Source of the DNA: Epichloe hybrida | Taxonomy: Eukaryota; Ascomycota; Sordariomycetes; Hypocreales; Clavicipitaceae | Assembly: GCA_019022495.1 (NCBI GenBank) | Contig: JAFEKR010000056.1 | Coordinates: 1 to 64,000, forward strand | DNA: 64,000 nt | Direction of reading: 5' to 3' | Shown: positions 22,396 to 37,300 of the stretch, in pieces | Numbering within the stretch: position 1 is the first letter of the stretch | Layout: every line of letters begins with the position of its first letter | Made by a program: the position numbers and the translations under genes | Notes under the pieces: generated by a model | The model's database searches: none | Seen by the model: the letters and a program-made list of their open reading frames with translations, nothing else | What the model was told of the DNA's origin: nothing

Positions 22396-22614
22396 TGTTA
22401 TGGACTGGCCCCTAGGCGGCTGCAATAGGGCGTTAATATAGTATTAAGAGACTTAGGGAAGAGAAGGGAAAGGAGAAGAGGCTATCCCTAGTAATACCCC
22501 TTATACCCCCTTAGCTCCTTATGTAAGCCTCCCTTTCCTTACCTTACCTAATCCTACTTGCCCCTACCCTTCTTACTATATAGAAAATACTTAGGTAAAG
22601 CCTAAGCCCTTATA
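22396..22614 (-). repeat. LTR (left) of nested gypsy element 1
   Basis: This is a 219-bp direct repeat of 27416-27634. It starts TGTTATGGACTGGCCCC and ends TTATA, the RIP-altered TTACA. Confidence 0.85.
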
Positions 22615-25600
22615 TATACTCTTACTTAGTCTTATTAAGCCTGCCCCTTTATTATAGTATGCCCTATTATACTATTAGTAAATAAGGTAAATTACTCTTA
22701 CCTTTACTACTAACTTTCTATGAATTATCTAGTAGGTATTTAATTACATTTAATTCTATTCCCTGCTTATTACTATTAGGTGCGTAACACCTACGTCCCG
22801 CTAGCTTATTATGCTATTATTATGCGCGTGATGCGTTTACCCTGCTAACCTATTATTATTATAATATCTAGCCCCTACCCTTACTAGTTTATAATTTATT
22901 TAATAAGGGTATGTAACACATTTACCTCGCTAACCTATTATTTTATTATAGTCTTTAACCCTACCCTCACTAGTTTATTAATTACCTAATATAAGTACTA
23001 AACTACATATAAATATCCTACTTAGTTCCTTATTATATCTTACCTTCCCTTATATAACACTATCTATTTATTATTATAGTTTTATTATACCTTCCTCTTT
23101 TTCTATTAGTCCTTACTTCTTAGATAATTACTCCCTTATTAGATATGCCTTATAATCTATCTAACCCTTCTCTATCTCTAGCCACTCCTATAATACCCTT
23201 ATCTTATTTTATTAGTAAGTTCCTTATAGAAGGTAACTCTAATAATAAATAATATACCACCCCCTAATCTATTTAGTGCCCTTATAGGCTATATATAAAA
23301 CAAGCCCTTACTACTAGCATACTAGAATACTACTTACCTAAGTCTAGGGAATTTTATTCTTTGTGTTAGAGGTAATATCTTACTTATATTTAGTATACTA
23401 GGCTCTTATTTACTAATCTATATCTCTATTACATATTAAAGGATATTAAGGTAGAGATTACTATAGGTATATATATTATTAAACCTAGAGTTCTAAAGAC
23501 TAAGGAAATAAAAAAGAAAATACCTATCCTATCTTAAAGGTATTACTACCTTATTAATTAGTAAAACTCCCTCCTTACCTAAGCTTAGTTTAACCTAGCT
23601 TTTATTTAGTTAGCCCTTAGAGTGTCCCTAGCTATAAATACTACTATAATAAATATAACTAGTCTTAACATTACCCCTTTTATTAGCGCTAGCCCTTTAG
23701 GTAGTTATAGTATAGCTTAATCTATATAATAAGTTATAGGCATTTTATTCTAATAAAACTAATAAGTTATAGGCAGGCTAAGCATAATATATGTAAAGAT
23801 ATATGATTAGTTTACTACGCTTCTCTAAGCTTTATTGCCTTATTACTAAGATAAGATTTATTAATATTCTTAGATTACTAGGTTAAGTAACAAATCTCCT
23901 TTGTGTTACTACTAGTATTATTTACGCTATCCTTCTATATTAGGTTTAACTTATAATTATGTTCCTAGGTTATTAGGAGCTAGCTATCCTCTAGCTAGAA
24001 ATAATATACCTCCTCCTCCTAGCTATTCTTCTCCTATATACTATTCTCTTACTAGGTCTCCTATTATACCCCCTCTTACTTATACTCCTTACACTAACCT
24101 TACCTATACTATCCTAGTTCTAGGTTATACCTAATGTAAACTAAATAAATAACTTATTATACTATACCTATTACCTAGTAAAGAAGGTACTATAGCTATA
24201 GTAATAGTAGTATAACTTTAGCTAGAGATAGCGCCCTCCTATTTATTTTCTCCTAGTAATTAGGGTAATAACTTACTAGATAAGTATTCTTATTAAGTAG
24301 TAGTAAAATATAGTAGGTAAGTGTCTAAGGTGCTTATAGGAGTCTTTATAGCTATATAAGTTTTCTAAAATTAATTTAGTTTATTATTAGTTTATATATT
24401 ACCTTATTTTACCTTAAATTTATTAAGTGCTTGTGTTTTCTCTATACTTTCTAGTAGCTCCTATATTAGTTAGGAGTATCTTACCTACTTAACTAAGATA
24501 TTTTATTATTTTCCTTACCCCTATGTATTCTAGGCCACTAGAATTCGCTTAACTTAATATTCCTTTATAAGCTTATTATTACCCTCTGCTAGAACCTATT
24601 TAGGACTTAGGCATAAGTCCTATAGCTATTAGCTTAGGAGCAGGTCTTCTACTACGCGTTTAATAAGGTCTATGTAAAAAACTAGATAAATACCCCTTAG
24701 TATATTAAGTTAGACTATAAGAGGGGATAGCACTTCTATAACTATATACTTTATAGCTACCTAGTTAAGTTTCCTTAAGGGGTGGTTTATCTTTATATTC
24801 CTAAGTAATAGCTATACTTTATCCCTAACTTAAAAATATTTTGCTAGGTATCTTAATACTAATATTATATCTTATTGCTATTACTATGTATAAGCTATTA
24901 TAGCCTAAGCTAAATAGGTACTCTCTTAGAGATAGCTAAGGAAATAAATAGCTCTCCCCTTTAGTATAGTTATAGACATAGGTATGTCTAGTTAGGTTTA
25001 AATTAGTTTAAGATTATATCCATAGAGTAATCTATTTAGGCTTACTCTAGTAGCTAATAAGGTCCTATTATTAATTACTAGTTAACAAGCAGCAAGGTAT
25101 TCTAGCTAGTTATACTATAAGAAGGAAATAGTAACGCGTAGAATTGCTTATACCTCCTAGTTTGCCTGTTCTATACTGCCATTAGTCTAAGGATAGTGTG
25201 ATATAAAGAGTAATTAATCTATCCTTACTAGGGAATATAACATTATCTAAAATTATCCTAACTAGTCTAAGCCTCGGTTTGTAATAATAAACTAAGGGAA
25301 TTCTCTAAACCTCTACTAAACTATCTTAAAGCGTTCCGCGTAATCCTTAGCTTTTATAGAGGTTATAGCCTTAAGCTACACGAACTTTGATAGCCTGTCC
25401 GTAATAACCATAAGGTATTAAGGTTACTTAGGTAATAAAGCCAGCAAGTTTGTTATAAAGTTAATAGAGATTTGTGACTAAAACCGATCAGGGATTAGTA
25501 AAGGCTTTAGTAAGCCCTGGCGTCGCTGACGGCTCTTGTGGCTATGAACCTTGTTATAGTATCCCTTGTCTTTTGTGCCCGTCACGCCTCGGCCGCATAT

Positions 25601-27415
25601 AAGGAACTAATAATCCCCTATACCAGGGCTTCCCCCCCGCGCTTAGTAGCTTCTAAAACACAAAGGCCCTCCGCCACACCGATTACTAGTTACCATTTTA
25701 CCACATAAATTATAACATTATAGTACTCTAGCCATAGCATACTAAAGATAACATCCTAGGTAAGACCTAGGATAACATATAGGTATACTAATAACTCCTA
25801 CCTATTAATATTAATACTAGCTTATACTATATAAGTAATAGAGGAGGACTTCTCTCTTTATTACCTCCCTCTTCTCTCTATTTCTACTATAGTACGCACT
25901 TACCTTTATTTTAGTAGTTATATAAGCTCTAGGCTAAGCTATCTTACTGCTAATTCGCTAATAGCACTATAGTAATTATAGCTATAATTAATTTAGATAT
26001 TAATATAAAAACATATATTAAAGAGTACTAGGATTAAGAAAGGTAGTTAGTCTATATATTAATTTATATCTCTATTTATATCTATAAACTAGCTATACTT
26101 ATCTAAATCTATAGCCGCTAGCTAGCCCCTCTACCCTTATATAAGACTTTACTTAAGGGCTACTTATTTTCTAAGGAGTTTATAGTAACCTCCTTATCTA
26201 CGCTTTCTATGTCTACCTTATGTAAGTTAATCTAGACCTTAGGTTAGTAGGGCAGGAGGAAAGTGTATTCCTAGATATAATAGTCCTTAGATTTATAATA
26301 TAGGTAGCACCTCTCTTAGTAGTATTTAGTTAGTTTTACCTAAGTTACCTACTTAGCCCTTAGCTAATTTGTGTTTCTTTTTAGGCCCTTATCCTTCTTA
26401 TCTAACTTATTTTACTTACCCTATTAAGTCATTATAGCATATACTCCTGTTATAGGTGTATTACTATTATGGTTTATTTATTAGGGGGTAAGTTAGCCTA
26501 GCTAGGGTCTATGTTAGTTCTAAAACTTCTCCTCTAAGGTATAAGATTTAATATTAACTATAATACTATAGTACTAAGTAACTATAATATAGTATTCTAT
26601 TTAGCTTATCCCCTTACTAATAGATATTTCTCTTATATGCTTATTAAGTGTATATTAAAGCTTAGCTAGCTTAATATCCTTAGTCTAATAGGTCCCCCTT
26701 ACTAGGGAGAGTTTCTATTTAAAACAAATAAAAAACATAGTAAATAGCTCCCTTACCCCTTATTTTATCTAGTTAAGTTCCGTGAGGGCTATCTCCTATC
26801 TATAGGAATTTATATAAAATATCTCTAAGTAAGTTAGGAAAGCTATAGGGTTATAGTTATTTATATGGCCTATCTTAAAGAATAATACAATCTAAGCCTA
26901 AACCTTAGGTAATAGGTTCTAGTAAATAAACACCTATTAGTCCTTATTAGACCTAATAAAGTCCCTATTCACCTCTAACTTATATTCTATTAGGAACTTC
27001 TAGGTAGTAAATATAGCCTTATTACTATTATATAAGTTACCTATAGGAATTAGTTTTTAGCGGATTTATAATATAAGGGATAGTAAGGCTAGCCCCTAAA
27101 GTGGAATATAATCTAGATTAATTCTAGTAGGGTTTATTAGGGCGTTTAGTGGGAAGTTTTATTATGCTACTAATTCTAGGTTTGCATGTATGTGTTATTA
27201 TAGGCTCTTAATTACCCTTACTTACTATGCTAGCATTAGTTAAAGCGTCTTAAACTAGGCATTCTAGGCTTCTGGTGGTACTGCGGCTTTAGATAGGGGG
27301 GTGTGAGTCCCCTAGCTAGGTTAGTTATGAGGCTAAAGCGTGTCTATTAGGTCTATTGTTGTTTGCTTTATTTCTTTTAGTAGCTTTCTTTTTAGACTAA
27401 AGGAAGTCTCTTAAT

Positions 27416-27634
27416 TATTATAGACTAGCCCTTAGGCAGCTATAATAAGGCATTAATATAGTATTAAGAGACTTAGGGAAGAGAAAGGAAAGGAGAAAAG
27501 GCTATCCCTAGTAATACCCCTTATACCCCCTTAGCTCCTTATATAAGCCCCCCTTTCCTTACCTTACCTAATCCTGCTTGCCCCTACCCTTCCTACAGTA
27601 CGGAAAATGCTTGGGCAAAGCCCAAGCCCTTACA
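27416..27634 (-). repeat. LTR (right) of nested gypsy element 1
   Basis: This is the partner of 22396-22614. It ends CCCTTACA and is followed by the CTTAG target duplication. Confidence 0.85.
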
Positions 27635-27832
27635 CTTAGTCCTAATAAGGTCTAGACTAAGCCCCTTAAACCATTTATTATGCCTCTATAGCATAACTTC
27701 CCTAATATATATATTACTACTAAAAAGGAGCAAGTAGTAAGGGCATATAATAGGACCCTCTATAAGGAAGTAATCTATATATATATAGATAGATTAGGAA
27801 TAGAAGGATAGGTAGGCTTAGTAGCTTACTAT

Positions 27833-28039
27833 TGTTACGTGCTGGCTTTGCACGTTGTTAGGTCAAATCCGTCAGAGGGGCCAACGGATTCGTAGGTTCG
27901 TGAGTCGTGCTAAGTTCACTTATAAAAGCTACTCTTAGGGGCAGGTTCAGATGTTAGAAGTAAGTTAATTCCTTTACCTATGATACCAAACTCGTTCTTA
28001 TCCTTCTTATTAGTAGCTAAGCAGTTTTGCCACGTAATA
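27833..28039 (-). repeat. LTR (left) of large gypsy element
   Basis: This is a 207-bp direct repeat of 38318-38524. It keeps more C and G than its partner at the outer end (TGTTACGTGCTGGCTTTGC). Confidence 0.85.
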
Positions 28040-31000
28040 AGTGCTAGGCACGCCTTAAAAGACAACTGTCCCAGTTATAACTAGCTAAATCCTAGTCTAA
28101 TTTAGCATCTATAATAAAGCAAAATAATTTTCTCCTAGTAATGGAAGTAAAAATAAAGGAAAGCAAATTCATTATATTCATCGCTAAATGCATAACTGCT
28201 ATACTCCTTAGATAATATTAATTAGAATTATTATGTTAAATAACGAATTCTTAATTCTATAACTACTTATTCCTTTTTACTCTATATTCTTATCCCTTTT
28301 TTCTAAATTATTCTTTTTCTTCCTTTACCTACTAAATTCCTTTGCTTTAATATCCTTTTTGCCTTCTATAATTACGCTTAAGTTTTCCTTATTATTAAAT
28401 AAAAACGCCCCTTTCTTTATATTTATTAAGTTAGTCTAGTAACCTCACAAATTCGTCTTCCTTAGTCACGTTTTTGTTCGCTAGCTTGTTTACTTATATA
28501 CGTAGTATTACTAGACGCAAAACTGCTTAAGCTACTTTTAGCTTTAGTCCTAATTTTTTAGTTAGTCTCTATCTCTTTATTAGCATTTCTAGCACTAGAG
28601 TGTCCGCACACGCTTGCTTATTTATTAATTTAACTTTATTAGCTAATCCTAGTGTTCACGACTTTCCGCGTAGTGTTTCTAGCGCTAGAGTGTTCTTTTA
28701 TACTTATGCCCTAGCTAATTTAGTGCGCTTATCTACTATTTCTAGCGTGGCTATTACGGACCGTAGCTCTATAATACTTTTCTTTAGTGTTTGTGGTCTA
28801 GATTCCGCTAGACTTAAGACTATTAAAATTAGTTTTATAGTAACTGATTTTGCTGTTTTTATATTTTCTTTAAGCTTCTTTTGCTCTAGTAAGAGCCTAT
28901 TAATAGATATTACTTAAAGATTAATCCTATCCTATAGTTTTATTACTATAGCTACTAACTTTACTATCTTTTTCTTATACTCTTTTTTATTAATTATATT
29001 ACGCTTTAGATTAATAACCTAATTATAAAATTCCTTTAATATTTTACCTAATTCTAAGCTTAGGATTCTTCCTTTTTAGTTCTTTAGTATCTCTAATACC
29101 TAGATAAACTTTTTAGTTATTAATATTATATTCTCCTTTGCTACTTCCTTTAGTTCCACTACTTTAGTCTTATATTTATTAATATCTTTATTTACGTCTT
29201 TTATAAGGTTTTTCACCGCTTTAAATTTAGTGTTTATCTTGTCAATCTTATTAATTAAATTGTTGATTTTGCTTATCTTATGCTCCTTATTTCTTTCTTT
29301 ATTCTATTAGAATTCGGCTAATTTAATTATTACTAACGTCCTCCTTATCTTAATACAAAGCAAATCTATCCTTCTAATACTAGTAAGTCCTCCTATAATT
29401 ATGCCATTCACCCCTCTATATTTATTTATAAATCTTAAAGCTAGTAAGTTTACTTATGGCGGAAGCAATGCTATACTATTATAAGTAGTATATTAGTAGC
29501 TACATTTAACTATAACACTATTATAATAAGCTACTACTGCTATTTTTACCTAATTCTTTGCTTATTTAGTTACTTCACACTCTGTTAGATTTACTGTTAA
29601 TTAATATGCTAGTTTCCTTGCTTATTATACTACTTACTATTATACGCTTAAAGCAGCCTATTGTTTATTAAAAATAGCAAAGATCTAGATTACTATATTC
29701 TACTATAACGTAAAGTAAGCGTCCTTTAAATTTACCTCTAATCCATTAGCTACCATAGTAGCACCGTTCAAGGCAAATTCGTAAGCACAAGCCTATATTA
29801 TATAGCAGACATCCTATACGCTTGCCTTCTAGCCTACTATAGTATGCCTAAAGCTACTAAAGTTAATTAATTTAATATCTCTTCCTTTATATTTAGCGTT
29901 AAATTCCTCTATTACTCTTTTACGTGCTACTAATCTAATCTTTAGCATCAGTAGGTAATTCTTTAATCTAGATCCTAGTTTTCTAAATCTAGTAAATAGC
30001 AATTAAAAATTAAGTTTTCTAATTTACTTGTGCACCTATAATAGTATAATAAGGTATTTAGCAAGTATATTATTAAGTTCGTCTTTAAATTTAGTCTTAA
30101 GTTCTTTTTCCTTGCCCTTAGACCCCACAAAGTTAAATTCTCTATTGCTACTAGCTTTAGTTTTAGGTTTAAATCCTTTATTATTATTACTATTAACTTC
30201 ATATTTAGCGTTCTTATTGCTTAATTAAGTAAGGTTAATTTTCTCTACGTTATTACTACTCTTATTACTATCCTAGTAGTTAACTTTCTCTTTATTACTA
30301 TTATTTTCCTTAGTTACGTAGATAAGTTTATTACTCTTTTAAGCTACTTTACTTAGAGCTTACTATACTTATTTCTAAATTTGTTCCTAATTATCTTCTA
30401 GTAGTTACTATAACACCTAATTACTTTCTTGTCTTTTTACCTTTAAATCTAGCGCTATAGCTAGGTAATCTTCGCTACTATTGTTTTTTCTATCTATATC
30501 TTATAATAAGGGCTTTATTCTAGCTACCTTTTTAATAGTAGTAGTAATAGCTTTAATATCTTCCACGCTACCTATAGCTACCTATAATAGCTTATTTAAT
30601 TTATCTTATACTATTATTAAGCCTACTAAATACTATTATTAGCGTAAAATCATGATTTGCTTTAGCGAATTTATAAACTCTTAAAATTAGTGAAATTCTA
30701 GTACTAACTTTAACACATAGCGTAACTGCTTTAGTCCTTTAAAAATAACTACTATGCCTAATTTATATAGAAGGTTATCTGCCTATTGTTTATATGCTAC
30801 CTTTTCTTCGTAGGAAATAACTAAGTATTATGCTAAATTTACGTATACTAATTCTCTAACTATTTAATTTTGGCGTATTAAAGCTAGGCACTAAATACAT
30901 AAGTACACCGCATGTATTTGCTTGTAAATTATTTGGTTATGTATATCTAACTTATTATTAAATAAAATAAAGTCTAGTCTTTTACCTAGGTAATAGTATA

Positions 31001-31216
31001 GGTTATAATTAATTATATAAGCTTTATATTTAAGCTTAGAGGGAGCGTTTCTATATATTATGTAAAACCTCTTATAACTATTACACTTCTTTATCTCCTC
31101 TAGATAACACTCTTTTACTTCTAATAGCTTATAAAACTTTATTTTTCTTATATTACTAAATTTATATACCTTAGCTATATAGTAAAAGAAAGCTTTATAA
31201 GATTATATATACTTAT

Positions 31217-31399
31217 ACTAAATCCTACTATGCTAAGTTTACGTAGGTATTAGGGTTATTATAAAATATAGAAAATATAATGATTTAAAGAATATAACTA
31301 TGTAGGTACTAAATCTAACTACACTGAGTTTACGTAGGTATTAGGGGTTATTATAAGGTGTAAAGAATATAAGAGTTAAGAAAATGCGACTACGTGGTT
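31217..31399. repeat. Tandem direct duplication, about 91-bp unit
   Basis: Two adjacent imperfect copies begin at 31217 and 31308 and share AGTTTACGTAGGTATTAGGG and flanking sequence. They lie inside the large gypsy element, between its pol end and the extra downstream region. Confidence 0.6.
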
Positions 31400-34300
31400 A
31401 TTAAATAGCTTTATAAGGTAATAGGAAATATTAATGTTAAATAAAATTACGTGCGCGCGCACTAGATCTAGCTGCGCTAGGAATGTGAAGGTATTATGAG
31501 ATATTATAGGATACAGGTTAAGTAGGTTACCCTTAGCTAACGTAATAAATAATATATATAGGAGGATGTAATAATTCCGTGCTAATGCCTTAAATTCACC
31601 CCTTATTATTATACCTTTTCTCTAATATTATTATTCTATAGGAGGTTTAAGGCCTTTCTTTACATACTCCCTTACCTAATTAATTAGGTTCTTCTTAAGA
31701 TAATCCTCTACTATCTCCGCTGTATTAATCCTTATTTTGTCTTCTATAATCTATTAGTTATCCTTAGTAGTGTAGCCTTTCTATCTAATAAGGAATTCAA
31801 TTCTTAATGTTTTAGTTTACTTAAAAATCTTAATCTAATAGCTACAAATTCTCTTGATTTCCTAATAGTCCGCTTCCTACAAATTATTAAACGTAATTAG
31901 CGGAGGAGCTATCTTTTCTCTCTTAAATAGGTCTTTTCCTTAGGCTAGCTTCTAAATCTATGTAGCTAATACTACTAGATGCATATGCGAATTTAGAGGG
32001 AAATCTAATTAATATACTAAGGGATTTACTTTTTCTAATACCTTATATAGCCCTGCTCTTTATAAGGACTATTTCTTCTTTAGTTTGCTAGGTAATTTAT
32101 ATCTCTTATGTAGTTATAAATATACTATGTCTCCTTTGTTAATATTAACTAGTTTATAGTAATTATTATATTAAATTTTAGCAAGCGTAGCTACTATTAT
32201 AATCGCTAATTAGGCCTTGTGCTAGTATAATTTTCGTAGTACCGCAATGTTATTTGCGTTAGATCTAGTGTTAGTTGCGTTATTTGGAGAGAGTAAATTA
32301 ATAATACTTAGTGAATGGAAACTATATAGTAGCTCGTTAGGAGCCTGCCCTATGCCTATAGCTATAGTGTTATTTAGCTAATACTATAGTGCTAGTAGTA
32401 ATAATATCTATGTTATATCTAGGTTTGTTACTATATAATATTATATTATAATTATTACTATCTAATTTTTCCTTTCTATAGTTCTATTTATCTAAGGGTA
32501 ATATGCTATGCCTATAAGGAGTTTAACTCCTATATACCTAAATATCTCCCTCTATATGTTAGATATAAACTTTAGGTCTTTATTACTAATAATTTATTTT
32601 AGTAATCCTTAGTCTATAATATATAAGGTATAGAGAAGTAGTTTTACCTAAATTTCCGCTAGATATATAGTATACCCTAGTATTAGAAGAGTTCTCTTAC
32701 TAAATAGATAATTTACTAGGTATAGTAAATTATATGTGGTATACCTCTCTATTTACTATATAGTATTTATGGCTAATACTTCTAGTATATCTGTTATAAA
32801 ATTAAGTAAAATTATATAAAAAGGTATTAGCTTTAACTATAATAGTTGTAACTCCCTAGGCGGTTTTAACTAATTAATAGCGTTTTCCTAACATACTATA
32901 TAATAGGTAACATACTTATAAATTTGCTAGCTTATACATGGAAAATAGACTAATTATAACTCTGCTACTATTCTAGTAATTCTAAAATAGTGTTAGTTAT
33001 TGTGTACTAGATGCAAGATAGATTTAACCTTAGTTATTAGAATATAAAGCTAGAAAAATCTATCCCTACTATAGTAGTATAGCAAACTATCTTTGCGTAA
33101 ATCCTATCTATATAAAGGAATTCTTAGTTTAACTCTAGTATCCCTTACTACTTGCCTTTCCTAATAGGCTTTTATAGCTAAGATAATTTAGCTAAATTTT
33201 TAGTCTAGCTAGTATTCTAATATAATTCTAGCCTTAAGTTTATTATCTATAATTGCTGTTGCGATGTATTCCTTACTTATGAAATGCGCACTTACCTCTA
33301 ATTTGTTATATTAACTTTTCTACGCTATCTCTCTATAGGTTACCTCTACTAGTAGCCTAGAAAGCGTATCTAGGATAACATTTAACGTTCCTAGCACGTG
33401 CGTTACCCTAAGATTAAATTATAATAAATAATTCGCGACTTTTACTAGTTTTAGATTAGCCTTATCTAGATTTATTATTAATAGTAAGGTATGTTTAATA
33501 ATACCCTTAGCTAGAGAATAGTTAGTTAATATATTAAAACCACTATACTATTAGATTAAACTATTTTTTAAAGTTTCCTAACGCTCTATGTAATTATAGC
33601 TATCTCTGCTTCTATTAAACCATACTGTTTCTTAGTATATAATGTTACCCTAGAGAGGAACAAGATTAGCCAAATCCTGTTATTCTTAATATCTTTCCTA
33701 GGGATGCTTTAACTATCTTATTTATCTTATAATTAGAAGGTATATAGGCTAAATCCTTCCTTACATATATTAATTTTAAGGAAAAGCGGTTTCTTTAGGT
33801 TATAGTGCTATAATATTTGTTTCTTACTTAGGAACGCTTTAATATCTTTAAAAGCCTTTTTCTTATTTACTATTAGCGAAAACATCTTCTATTACGTCTT
33901 TTATTTCTATACTAGTTTTAAAATACTAGTGATTTTCTTATCCTTTTTATAGAACTCTCTTAATAGTATAGTCTTTTACTCCTATAATAGTTGAATTTAT
34001 ATATTAAACCATAGGATCCTATTATAAAGAAATCTAGCTATCCTAATAAAGGTTTCGAGGCTTAATAAATCGCTTAGGAAAATCATTTTTTAAAATGCTT
34101 TAAGTCTATTATTAGTATTAGTAATTTTATTACTATTAATAACAAAACCTAGCAACTAGATAGCAGGGTAGCTAATGAACGATTTCTTTGCTATAATTAT
34201 TATCCTGTTTTCTTTAAGGATCTTAAGCATAATACTAAGATAATTCAAATAATCCTTAATATTATCCGAAAAAACGATAATATTATTAATATAAACTCAA

Positions 34301-37300
34301 ACGAAATGCTTATACTTTTAGAAAAGTTAGTTTATAAACCTTTAGGTAAAAGCGGGGGAATTTTTAAATCCTATTAGTGCCACATTTAATGCCTCAAGGC
34401 CTTGATTTAATATGACTACTATGCGGGCTTAATAGTCCCTCCTAATTAGTAACTAATGGAAAAATCCTGTTCTGTTAAAAAGTAAGAAAACCTTCTTACT
34501 ACATGTGTTATTTATAATATCGCTTTAGTCTAGTAAAGGGTATATATCTAGCATTACTACGTTATTAAGTAGCCTTATATTAATTACTACCCTTCCTTTC
34601 TTTTCCTAGCTAGTTTTACGCTATACTATAAACACTAGGCACGCTATAGCCGCTAGTTCATCCAAATATAATATCTTGCCCTTTAAGTGTAATTTGTTAT
34701 GTACTTTGTTAAGTTTGCTTGCGTCCTAGCCCCTTAATTAGTAAGGTTTAATTAGCCTTATTTAATATTACTATCCCTTAATAAGGTTAATTCTTATTTT
34801 CTAGTCCTTAGGCATAGGCATAATGCCTTTATCTTAATAAATATTGTATTTATCTATTAATTTAATAAACTTACTTGCTACGTCCTAGTTAATATTAGTA
34901 ACTCATACTCTAAAGTAATTAATAACATACAGGATCTTCTCTAGGCATAAGATTCCGTAAGATAGTACTCCTACGTTAACCTTTTTCAGATTAAACTTAT
35001 TATTTTCTTTGTCTAACTTATTCTCCTTCTTGTTCTCTTCTCCTATAGTCTCTGTAATATCCTTGCTAAAATAGGTATAATATATAAAAGGATTATTAAC
35101 TAGATGATTGGCGTTAACCTTACTTACTGCCACTAGACGTGTAACCTTCTGATGTTTGCTAATAGTAATAGTTTTGTCTATTAGGTTATACGCTACTATC
35201 TATTTCTAGCCGGATCTAGCGATTAATACATTAGGAAAAAACTTTAAACATAATTATGTGTAGTACACGCTTATCTCTTAGTTCTCCTATGCCTCCTTCT
35301 AACTAATTACTATAGTTAACTATGTCTTTAGTGAAATTATTACTATATAAGCTATAATAACCTGTTAGTACGGAACTTTGCTTGTTAGTTAGAATATTTT
35401 TGCTTTCACTATTATATTATAAACTAACCTAAAAACTACTCTAGGACGTATGAAATTAATTTTTACTCCGTACTTATAGAGAAAGTTTATTCTAAGTAGT
35501 AGTTTAGGGCCTAGATTTGGCATTATATCTACTGTAACTATGAAATATCCAGCGATTTCCATTTCACATACTACTTCTAGGAGATAAAAATTAAATATAG
35601 CTATTTTAGTAATAAAAAAGGAAGATTACACTCTAAATACTAGCTTTAGTTCCTATGTTCTCTATTTCACATTTAACCTATTTTGCTATAACCACGCCTT
35701 ATCTACTAATATTAACAATATCCTAGTATTAAGGTAGATTTAATAATTCTTACCTTTATTATTGAATTTTAAAGGAATTTTTAAATATGTATTTACTCTC
35801 TTCCTATTATATTTAACCTCCTAAGGTCTTATAATAGCTTTAATTACTTATCTAGGTGTAAGTTGTTTTAGTTTAACTACTTTTGTTTTAGTAATTACTA
35901 TATTTACTTCTTTACTACTATTTTCCATAAAATAAGTTTTAATAAAGTTAAATTCCTATATTCCAAATTTATTATTTTCCTTATTAAAGACCTCTCCTTC
36001 CTTAGCTATATAGTAACCACATTCCTAGAGATAGGTTTTATGCTATTATACGTTAGAATTATCATTATATACTATAATATAAGCATACTCCTTTTCCTTA
36101 GTAAGCGGTTTTTCCTAGTGTTAATAATACCTAGGTTACTATTAGCCTCTAGTGCCTGAAGGTCCTTAGCTTTAAGAATATTATTCTTCTAGTTAATCTT
36201 ACACCCTTTCTTACTAGCTTTAGTTAAAACTAGGTTACTCCCCTTAATTCTCTTAAGTTTTATTTTACTAAGGCCTCTAGTTTTACCCTTCAGTAAGTTA
36301 ATTTCGCTAATATAGCCTAGGTTAGAAAAATCCTAAGGATCCTCACTAGTTCCTATTATCCTATTAGTATTATAAATTTCTAGGCTAGAATCACGCATTT
36401 ATTAGCCTATTCTAGTTAGCTTATATCTCATTTTTATTATCTTCTAACTTACTATTAGATTTATCTGTGTTAAAATAAACTTTAAGCTTTTCTTTACTTT
36501 TTTTACCTTTTCCTTATCCTTTACTACATAGGTAATCACGTAGGTCATGTCTCTTATTATCTACTATAGTAATATATACTAATCTTATATCCTTATAAGT
36601 TAGCATTAGACATATCTATTATAATCCTAGATAAAGCTTAAGGCATAAACATATTAGGAGCTAATAGTTAGTTATTTTGCTATTAGCTCTCGTATATTAG
36701 AAAATTTTTAATATAAATTTACAAAAAAATACTTTATTAAGAATATCTTCTTTAGTATACTTTGCCTTATTAAGCCATGCTATTATATCTTACACTTAAA
36801 TACTAAATTCCTTTTATACTATAGTAAATACTAATAATATATTATTAAATATAGTGGCTCATTCGTTTGCATTAAGATGTTATCTATACTATACTATTAC
36901 ATCTCCTTAGAATAGCGTCTAGATCTTCTTTTAGATAATATCTCATTAGCTAGGGTTAGCATAATACAAGTAGTCTTTAATAGCCTAGACTTATAATTTA
37001 ATATCATAAAAGATAGTCTGTTTCCTATTGTAAGTAATAAGGTTAGTACTAGCTTCTTCTAGTTTATTACAAGGCTTAAAATATCCTATATCCGTAATTT
37101 TCCATGTTAAATCCGTATTTCATTCCATTACCTCTATTTATTAATTATACTAGTCTTAATCTAACGCTAGATCCACTCTTCCTTAATAACTAGGATTAAT
37201 ATGCTATCCCTAGTCTAGTTAATATAGGGTTAGCTGCGGCGGATTATACGGATTTGACTACTACTGTTAGATTTCTAGCTAGTATAGTAGTATTATTAGT

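Larger units (their letters stand above)
22396..27634 (-). mobile_element. Gypsy-type LTR element, internally deleted, nested in LINE
   Basis: A 5239-bp element with 219-bp LTRs (22396-22614 and 27416-27634), TG...CA ends and the target duplication CTTAG (22391-22395 and 27635-27639). It reads on the minus strand: gag-like sequence at about 27100-26600, then integrase remnants at 25500-24750 (GLLKPLLIPDRF.SQIS and the C-terminal RDKVWLL.RNIK). No reverse transcriptase or RNase H could be recognised between gag and integrase, so this looks like a deletion derivative. RIP has destroyed the frames except in a GC-rich patch near 25480-25680. Confidence 0.85.

Noticed and set aside
28600..28917. 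105-codon plus-strand open frame
   Set aside because: It is the antisense of minus-strand coding relics in the large gypsy element; AT-rich RIP-mutated composition.
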